This document shows positions 57,487-64,000 of a stretch of 64,000 bases of DNA, one piece after another (within the stretch, counting starts at the first letter, position 1; the number at the start of each line of letters is the position of its first letter). This DNA is from Eudorina sp. 2006-703-Eu-15 (Eukaryota; Chlorophyta; Chlorophyceae; Chlamydomonadales; Volvocaceae). A program made the position numbers and the translations under genes. Under the pieces are notes generated by a model, which did not search any database, had not been told where the DNA came from, and worked only from the letters and a program-made list of their open reading frames with translations. Location: contig BDSI01000152.1 in the NCBI GenBank assembly GCA_003117195.1, forward strand, positions 69,501 to 133,500, in the 5' to 3' direction.

Positions 57487-60400
57487 TTAGTACTGCCCTT
57501 CGCCACCACCGCCGCGGCCGCTGTTGCATAAGAGGCAGATCACGGGGAGCGCATTTTCAGACGCGCCTGACGGGGGACACCTCTGCACAAACATCGGGGT
57601 GCATGTTTGGTCTGAGCGGGCCGGTGGTCTCGTTGAAAGCGATCTTGACAGCAATCAAAAGGCTTCGCTGATTTAAGCAGCAGGCAGTATTTGGAGTCAG
57701 GGGACCGCATGGTCATCCACCAGTAGCGCCTTTGTCGTGTTACACCAGCACACGTTCTGGGTGAAGAAAACCAAGGAAAAAATCTGAACGCACGCGATAG
57801 TCGAGGCCAAGTATCGACTAAAACATTTCATGAGAGGAACATGCGCCTCCATGCTCTTTTTGCTCCGCCCATGCCATCACGACGGAGAACGTCTCGACGA
57901 ACCCGCTTCGATTAACAAGTCCGCAGTGCGCAAGCGCGTCACGCTTACCCTTGGCTGTTGTATGGCGCCTGCTGCCCGTATCCGTAGCCCCCGTAGCCGC
58001 CATAGCCCCCGTAGCCCATCATGCCGCCATATCCAGCGCCGTAACCCATCATGCCGAAGTTCCCGTAGCCTGGCACGGATGAGTTACGGTTGAGGGATCA
58101 GGACCGGATTTCCTCGGCATTTAATTGCTCATAGGTAACCACCCTCCGACGGGTGTCCTCGGGACAGAGTCAACATTTGAAGCAAGTGCAGACTGCGTCC
58201 GCGCAGACGCTGGCCACCTTTCCGGTTTGAATGACAGTGCTGCATCAAAGACGAAGTGATGGAACAACGGCCTCGATGGTAAGCTCACATGACCGGCTCG
58301 TGTAAATGTTGGGTTCATCAAATGCTTCCCAGCTCGGCAGTAATGCGCATCAGCAACATGACCACCATAGACCCACCTGCACCGTAGCCACCGTAAGTGG
58401 CACCGTACCCGGGGAATCCTGCTCCGTATGCCCCTGTCATTGCACAGGAGGGTTTCTGTCGTTACATCACATCTGTTGAGTGAAAGGGTGAACGCACATG
58501 CATGCAGTCATATGCAGCATGCTTGACAGTGGTGGGCAGGTGCAGCTCCAAAGCAAGAATGACATGGATTACTCGCTGTGCATGTACGGTGCAAAGGCCA
58601 GAGGGACATATTATTTACACGTTCCCAGCTGAACCGCCTGTCGTATTTAAAACGCTCCAATCTTGACCAAGGAGAGGTAGTTGCCAGTGATGCCGGCATC
58701 ATCAGTCTTTCAGACCCAACTTGCACCATCCCACAACCTCCAAGCTCTCAACCGGCAAACCCACAGGTGACGAAATGCCAGAAAGCCAGTTTGTAAACTA
58801 GTGTGCCTTGCCCGTGCATCATCCCGCGAGGACAGCTCAGACACCACGTTACACCAGTCGTTCTTCTTTGACCGTCATTTTACCGTCATTTATATGTCAG
58901 GCGCTGAAGCCGGAAGAGAGCCAATGAGAACGCCGCGGATAGTGTGTAACTTGGTTTGCTCCAGCATTCGGGTATCACCAGTACATCTCAGCGTCAACGA
59001 ACCCTCGTGCTTGCATGATGACATGATCGTGATTACTGCAGAAAGACCCCACGCTCACCGTTTCCTCCCCCCTGGCCCGTTCCTCGCACAAGCCCACCTG
59101 CTCCATACGCTCCATACCCGCCGCCGTAGCCACCGAAGCCGCCGCGGCCGCCACCGTAGCCCCGGCCACCGTAGCCGCCGGTGGATGGTGTGCCGCGGCC
59201 GCCGCCCCGGCCAGACTGTGGGCCGGAGCCCTTGGGGGTGGCACTCTTGACCTCAACCTGCTTGCCGCCCAGCTCATGCATCTGCCCAGCGGCGAAGACC
59301 TTCTCAACAGAGGATTCCTCCGTGAACGTCACGAAACTGCAGCCAGTATAACAGTTGGACGGAACGACATGGTTGCCAGGCTATCGCGGCACGGAAGCAC
59401 ATGACGCACCCGACCCGCTCTGACTCCACCAGTCATCTGCGCTGCAGCGGCCGCATTTTGAGACTATGGCCCAATCCGCGTAACAGAAGAACCGGGCCAA
59501 ACAGCGTGAACCTGACAAGTACGCCGAGTGACTACTACAGGGACGTCGTAGCTGTCATGTAACCTTTTAATCGTGGCTTGGGAGCATGACGCGAGCCATG
59601 CAGGCTACGCAGCTCCCCGTGTCGGCGTTCGGGGGAAGAGCGACAGCTCGTCGAGTAAATACTTGTAAATGCCACCGACAACGTAAGGGCGGCCAACCAT
59701 TATGTGAATGGTGTTCATGCTCACCCGAAGCCGCGCGACCGGCCGCTGTTGTGGTCTACCATGACCAACGCCTCAACGACGGAACCATACTGCTCGAAAT
59801 ATTGTTTGAGGTGAACTGCATTGTAAAATTACACGCACAACGAGTTACACATAAGCCTCCGCCCGGGCATATGCGCTGACAGCCCAGGTCGCAAGCAATC
59901 ACTCGCGTACCGTCCTCAGTGTCGGGAGCCAGCCCGCCCACAAATATTTTCTTGCTTCGTGGCTGCTGACCTCCTTCACCATGCGGCACTGACGGCTTTG
60001 CGTCAATCTGCGACATACAAGCCCAGGAAGCGTTACGAGTGGCACTACGGAGTACGCACTCGGGCGCCTTACCTGTCTGCCGTCTATTGTGTGCGACTCC
60101 GCGCATGCAGCTTGAGCAGCCGCAGGTTCAGCAAATGTAATGAAGCCAAATCCACGAGGACGGCGGGTTTGACGGTCGCGCATCACCACCTGCCAACAAT
60201 CGAATGATGACCCGGCCAATCAGCGACCTGACTCGGTCAGGCCTGTGGCATAAACTTTCAAGAATGCGACGTACCACGTCCTGGACCTCCCCATACTTCA
60301 CAAAGTACTCCTTCAGCTTCTCTGCGGTAAAACGGAGGTAACAATCAGTCCACTCGTAGGCACAGCGTTCGACTTGGCACTTTTTTCCGATAACTGCTCC

Positions 60401-60576
60401 GCACCTTCCGTTGTGTCCCATGACAGGCCGCCTAGAAAGAGCTTGGCTCCGGGCGACCTGTAGACGGTTGAAAGCCGACGGGTGGTGACCGCCAGTTCAA
60501 TCACTTGACGATCAGTTCATCATAAACCGCACCCTCCGCTAGACGCAGCCTGCTCCTCCTCCTTCACGGCGGCCAT
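57487..60576 (-). CDS. Two-RRM glycine-rich RNA-binding protein (Musashi/hnRNP A-B-like)
   Basis: Predicted single-stranded RNA binding and mRNA regulation. Ten exons on the minus strand, 5' to 3': 60533-60576, 60405-60457, 60275-60321, 60073-60189, 59911-60007, 59725-59815, 59098-59336, 58377-58433, 57949-58069, 57487-57520; all in phase, 299 residues. RRM1: RNP2 KLFLGGL (20-26), RNP1 RGFGFITF (60-67). RRM2: RNP2 KIFVGGL (107-113), RNP1 RGFGFVTF (147-154, split by an intron). From about 190 the tail is Gly/Tyr/Arg-rich (RGG, GYGG, GYGAYGAG, GMMGYG), ending GEGQY. This is the layout of plant RNP1/Musashi-type hnRNPs; the tail is prion-like and may drive condensation. The start MAAVKEEEQAASSG is set by phase and the first in-frame ATG. 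A minus-strand TATAA lies at 60688-60692, about 112 bp upstream. Confidence 0.93.
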
Positions 60577-63362
60577 CACACGCCGCAAGATCGATGGCCT
60601 AGCGTGGCAGTGCCGTCCAGCACGGCTCTAACGCTACGGTAGGGCTGTGACAAGTGAACGGCCTGGGAACGCAAGCCCCTCAAGCGTTATAGAAGCGTAC
60701 CAACCACACCACCGTGTAGAGGGGGGCTCTGCAATGTTTAGGAGCGCCTGCCCTTTGCCCACCGACTCGTAATCGGGAAGCTCTCTCCCTTTCGTTGGGC
60801 GGTATAAGGCCCTACTTTTCCATCGACTGCTTTTGAAAACGCTGAAGCAATATAGGCATCTGTATGGTTCAGTATTTTATCAATGAGGCTGAAATATGTA
60901 TGTAAACAATGCACAAAATGGTGCCCGTACCATCCATGATAATTTCCACCGTTGCTGCCTCATCAAAATGATCAGTTGCATTTTACGAATCCCTTTTGTG
61001 GTAATTATTTATGAATTGTATGGTATTGATGGGTGCTACTTTACGACGTTGCTGGGCGTGAAGTTTATGACAGCAGATAGTCCATTCGTATTGCGCTATT
61101 GTCATGGAATTAAATCTGTACCCATAGAAGATTAAGAGGCCCAACCCCGTTGTTTCCGATGAAGAATTTTGTGTCCGCGTTGGTTTGGACGTTGCCGACT
61201 GCATACTGAGCGCTACCTTGAGAACCAGGAAGCACATTGTATGTGCAAGCATGAGAAGTTGCCTACGAAGACAAACGGATTTTCCTTCATCCATCACGGT
61301 TGTATCGGATTCGCCAAGAATCCTCGGCGCAACCCGGGGAGACCCTATTGGCCTCGCCATCGCAGTCTTCCTGGGAGGACGATTACCAAGGCAGGGCGTG
61401 GGAGAGGGATCAGTGCGAGCAGAGGAGAGAAATCAGCACTTGTGCGGGGACCGCCAGCCTGCAACAGCCCCGAGCATAGCCAACCACAAACACCTGAATT
61501 CAACACAGTTTCCCGGACCACTTCACACAACCTCAGACACCTCAGGAGCTTCACAGCGGGGTACGTTCAACACATCGTGACATGTGCACCCGGCACGCAT
61601 TGGTGCACACGGCTGGGCGCAGCTCGTGCGGTGCTGAGACGCCTGCCACTCGGTTTTTTGGTGGACATGATCTGAAGAACGCCAGCCAATCACACGAAAC
61701 ACATGTGTCCGCAGTGTAGCGCGGCCAGTTGTGGAAGACAGCGACGGGACCGTTCGGACATGTACAAACAAGCAGCAACCCAACAGTCACATTATTAAGT
61801 ACATCGCGTGGCGCCGTCCGCAGAGCAACTCAGCAGCGCCAGGCAGCGCCTTGCCCTCCGTACTCTCAAACCCGAAAGCACCAGCAGCAGCAACAAAGAG
61901 AACGCGATAAATGCAAGAAAGCGGGGCCGTTCGGACATGTACAAACAAGCAGCAACCCAACAGTCACATTGGTAAGTACATCGCGTGGTGCAGCCGCCGC
62001 CCGCAGAGCAACTCAGCAGCGCCTTGCCCTCCGTACTCTCAAACCCGAAAGCACCAGCACCAGCAGCAGCAACAAAGAGAACGCGATAAATGCAAGAAAG
62101 CGATAGGTAGATACATCTGCGGCTGTGCAATCACGCTGCCTCCCTGTGGGTTGCACGGAATCTCTGCCATCACAGTCAGTGCGCATAATTGCCAGTGACT
62201 GATCAAAAACCACAAAGCCACCGATATTGATCCGGGTCATTTATTCCTACCTACTGATAGGGGCCCTGGCATACCTCACGTCGGGCAATTCAGCAGTACA
62301 GAATATTGACATGGAGACGCATATAGATGTGCCCCACCCCCTCAACTATACGCTGCGCGTGGGCGTGGTGGGAAACCCACTCGGGGACCGCTCGGCAGCT
62401 GAATCTCGTTTCCTCCGAAAGCAGCAGGAAGCCAGACCACCACCATCCCAAGGTGACACCCGCAGCAACCCAATGACGGGTCTTCAAGTCAACGAAGCAA
62501 CTTCAAGTCATCTCCGCCTCCTCCGGCGACCCAGAGCGGCAGCCTGCAAAACGAACGCTCTCACAGTGTCCGGCCCTCTGCAGCCCCCCTTCTGTTCTTC
62601 GGTGCCGGGGCCCCGGACGGTGCGCCCCGGCCGTGTGTGTGTATGTGTTATTTAGGCAGGCAGAACAGGAGTGTGTGTGTATGTGTGTGTGTGTGTGTGT
62701 TAGCAAGGAGAAAAGCTGATAAGCAGAACCGTGTCCAGCAATGCAACCGACGACTGAGACCGAGACCAGAGTTACCAATATGCCAGGGCGAAGTATGTCG
62801 ACCATAAGTAGTCCCAAGGAGTGTGTGTGTGTGTGTGCTGCCGCATCAGTCCCGCTGCAAAGCAGCCGCGGCCCTTTCCGCTGGATTCCGTCTCCATACA
62901 GTCCCCAGGGCAGCATTCCACGGCGCAACGATTCTGAGAGTCCGCACCCAGCGGTTCGTGGGGCATCCACGGCGTTCCAGTTGGCGCGCCCCCCCAATGG
63001 GCCACACAACCTGCTAAGACGTCAGCCAGGACATTGCACTGAGTTGCCGTGCGTCCGCATACGTCAGGCTGGCCAGTCAAGTTCTCTACCCATCTGTCTA
63101 CGGATTGCGTGTGTGCGTGTATATCCTGCTACACGAGTCAGTCGAGTCATGTCGTCGTGTCAGCCTCTCAGCGGTCTCAATGTCGCTATCTACAGGTAAG
63201 CCATCCCGGCCCCGAAAACGTTCTCGAGGATGGTCCGTTGCGGAGCCCGAGTGGCTTGACCTGGCCCACAGCCGGTCGTGATGATGAGCATGGCTGCCGC
63301 CGGGAAGCAGCGACCTTCATTCCTTATGCAACGGCATCAACGCTGCTGGGGCTGCCCCAACG
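60577..63362. other. Intergenic region with repeats
   Basis: No confident gene. 60830-61140 is notably AT-rich. A tandem duplication lies at 61750-62100. (GT)n runs occur at 62634-62648, 62672-62700 and 62822-62837, and a copy of the foldback-element terminus at 62655-62673. Open frames at 61169-61675 and 62741-63199 show no recognisable protein. Confidence 0.45.
61750..62102. repeat. Tandem duplication, period about 177 bp
   Basis: Two copies beginning CCGTTCGGACATGTACAAAC (61750 and 61927) and ending GAACGCGATAAATGCAAGAA (about 61920 and 62098). They differ by small indels in the CAG/GCC-rich middle. Confidence 0.9.
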
Positions 63363-64000
63363 CTACCACCGGGCGGGCCGCGGCGCCCACTGAGGCGGAG
63401 GGTACCGGGGCACATCACCCTGCTGCACCGCCGCGCCGTCCCCGCCCCCGTAATATGCCGCGGGGCGTGCGCCAGCGGGCAGGCCCCTCTGCGGTCGGCG
63501 CGCCGCGACCTGCGCGCCGTAGTTCCAGGGCGGTGGCTTACCGGCCTGCACCACATTGCCCGGCTGCCGCAGACCGTTGAGCTGCGGCAGGTGCGGGACT
63601 CCCGCGCCACCTGTAGTTGGTGGGGCGCGCATCAAGTGGGAGCAGAGCACAGGCGTTTGAGCGAGGCACAGAGAAGGGGAAAGGAGATAGCGACGTGATT
63701 GGCGTAGCAGCTGCTCGTGCAGCAAAGCGACCGAGGACGCCTGTGGGTGGGCGGTCGCTGCAGTGCCGCAGGAGTTGCGTATGCGCCTGTTCCAAAGAGT
63801 AGCTCGAATTTGCAGAACGGTCACTCAGTCAGCTTACCGTACGCTCTTTGTTGTTGTTGCTGTTGTTGTTGTTGTTGTTGTTGTTGTGCGTAGGGAGAAA
63901 TGTAGGGTGATTGGTATTGCATGAGGTTCTGTTGCATCTGCTGCAGCGGCTGCGGCGGGGGAAAGGCCTGCGGAGGCCACCGATTCCCCGCCTGCCAGGC
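63363..64000 (-). CDS. C-terminal part of a glutamine-rich protein (5' partial)
   Basis: Two minus-strand exons: 63838-64000 (runs off the window) and 63363-63610, joined G+GT in phase across a GTAAGC...CTACAG intron, stop TAG. Together about 135 residues. The first has PPQAFPPPQPLQQMQQNLMQ then a run of about 13 Gln (CAA/CAG) followed by RAYG. The second is GAGVPHLPQLNGLRQPG, PPPWNYGAQ, AYYGGGDG and ends PQWAPRPARW. Gln/Pro/Gly/Arg composition and aromatic-Gly motifs suit an RNA-binding or transcription-related low-complexity tail, but the domain that would identify it is outside the window. Confidence 0.65.

Noticed and set aside
1..64000. tRNA, rRNA and retroelement genes
   Set aside because: I looked for T-loop (GTTCGA) with paired arms, rRNA-like blocks and reverse transcriptase motifs and saw none I could support.

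Overview
The window looks like nuclear DNA of a volvocine/chlamydomonad green alga. Four things point there. GC is very high, with Ala/Gly/Gln/Pro homopolymer-rich proteins. Genes are intron-dense, with G-rich 5' ends and C-rich 3' ends on the introns. The downstream poly(A) signal is TGTAA. The recognisable proteins are all closest to plant/green-algal families (PRMT10, plant-type NAD kinase, RUS6, mitochondrial 3-hydroxyacyl-ACP dehydratase, GNA1, a Ypt1/Rab1 with the algal MNPEYDYLFK start). I cannot name the species. All gene models were spliced by hand: exons were joined only where donor, acceptor and reading phase agree, and exon coordinates are given in each entry.

Layout. 1-5.3 kb (+): 3' part of a large low-complexity protein of unknown function. 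5.8-6.7 kb (+): a small single-pass membrane protein with a duplicated C-terminal motif. 7.2-11.9 kb (+): PRMT10, nine exons. 12-21.7 kb: no confident gene; it holds a six-copy 377-bp satellite array (14.27-16.52 kb), a double hairpin and microsatellites. 21.7-34.7 kb (+): a very large coiled-coil/low-complexity protein of at least 14 exons, with one apparent frame break and introns full of repeats (a decamer array, a long TG run, an unclassified insertion, a 630-bp foldback element, a perfect hairpin). 35.1-42.7 kb (+): a NAD kinase with an N-terminal extension of about 950 residues. 44.4-45.1 kb (+): a mitochondrial MaoC-type dehydratase. 45.7-47.1 kb (-): Rab1/Ypt1. 48.5-51.3 kb (-): glucosamine-6-phosphate N-acetyltransferase. 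51.8-55.4 kb (+): RUS6. 57.5-60.6 kb (-): a two-RRM, glycine-rich Musashi/hnRNP-like protein. 63.4-64 kb (-): 3' end of a glutamine-rich protein running off the window.

The genes are unrelated housekeeping genes, not an operon or pathway cluster. The two most unusual things are in the non-coding DNA. First, a short dispersed module (core ATGTCTACCAATTTCCTATACCCC) sits just upstream of 3' splice sites in introns of at least three different genes and is mostly sense-oriented, as an introner-like or intron-targeting repeat would be. Second, a 12-bp palindrome GACCCNNGGGTC occurs far more often than base composition predicts. GC-AG introns are supported in two genes (Rab1 and GNA1).
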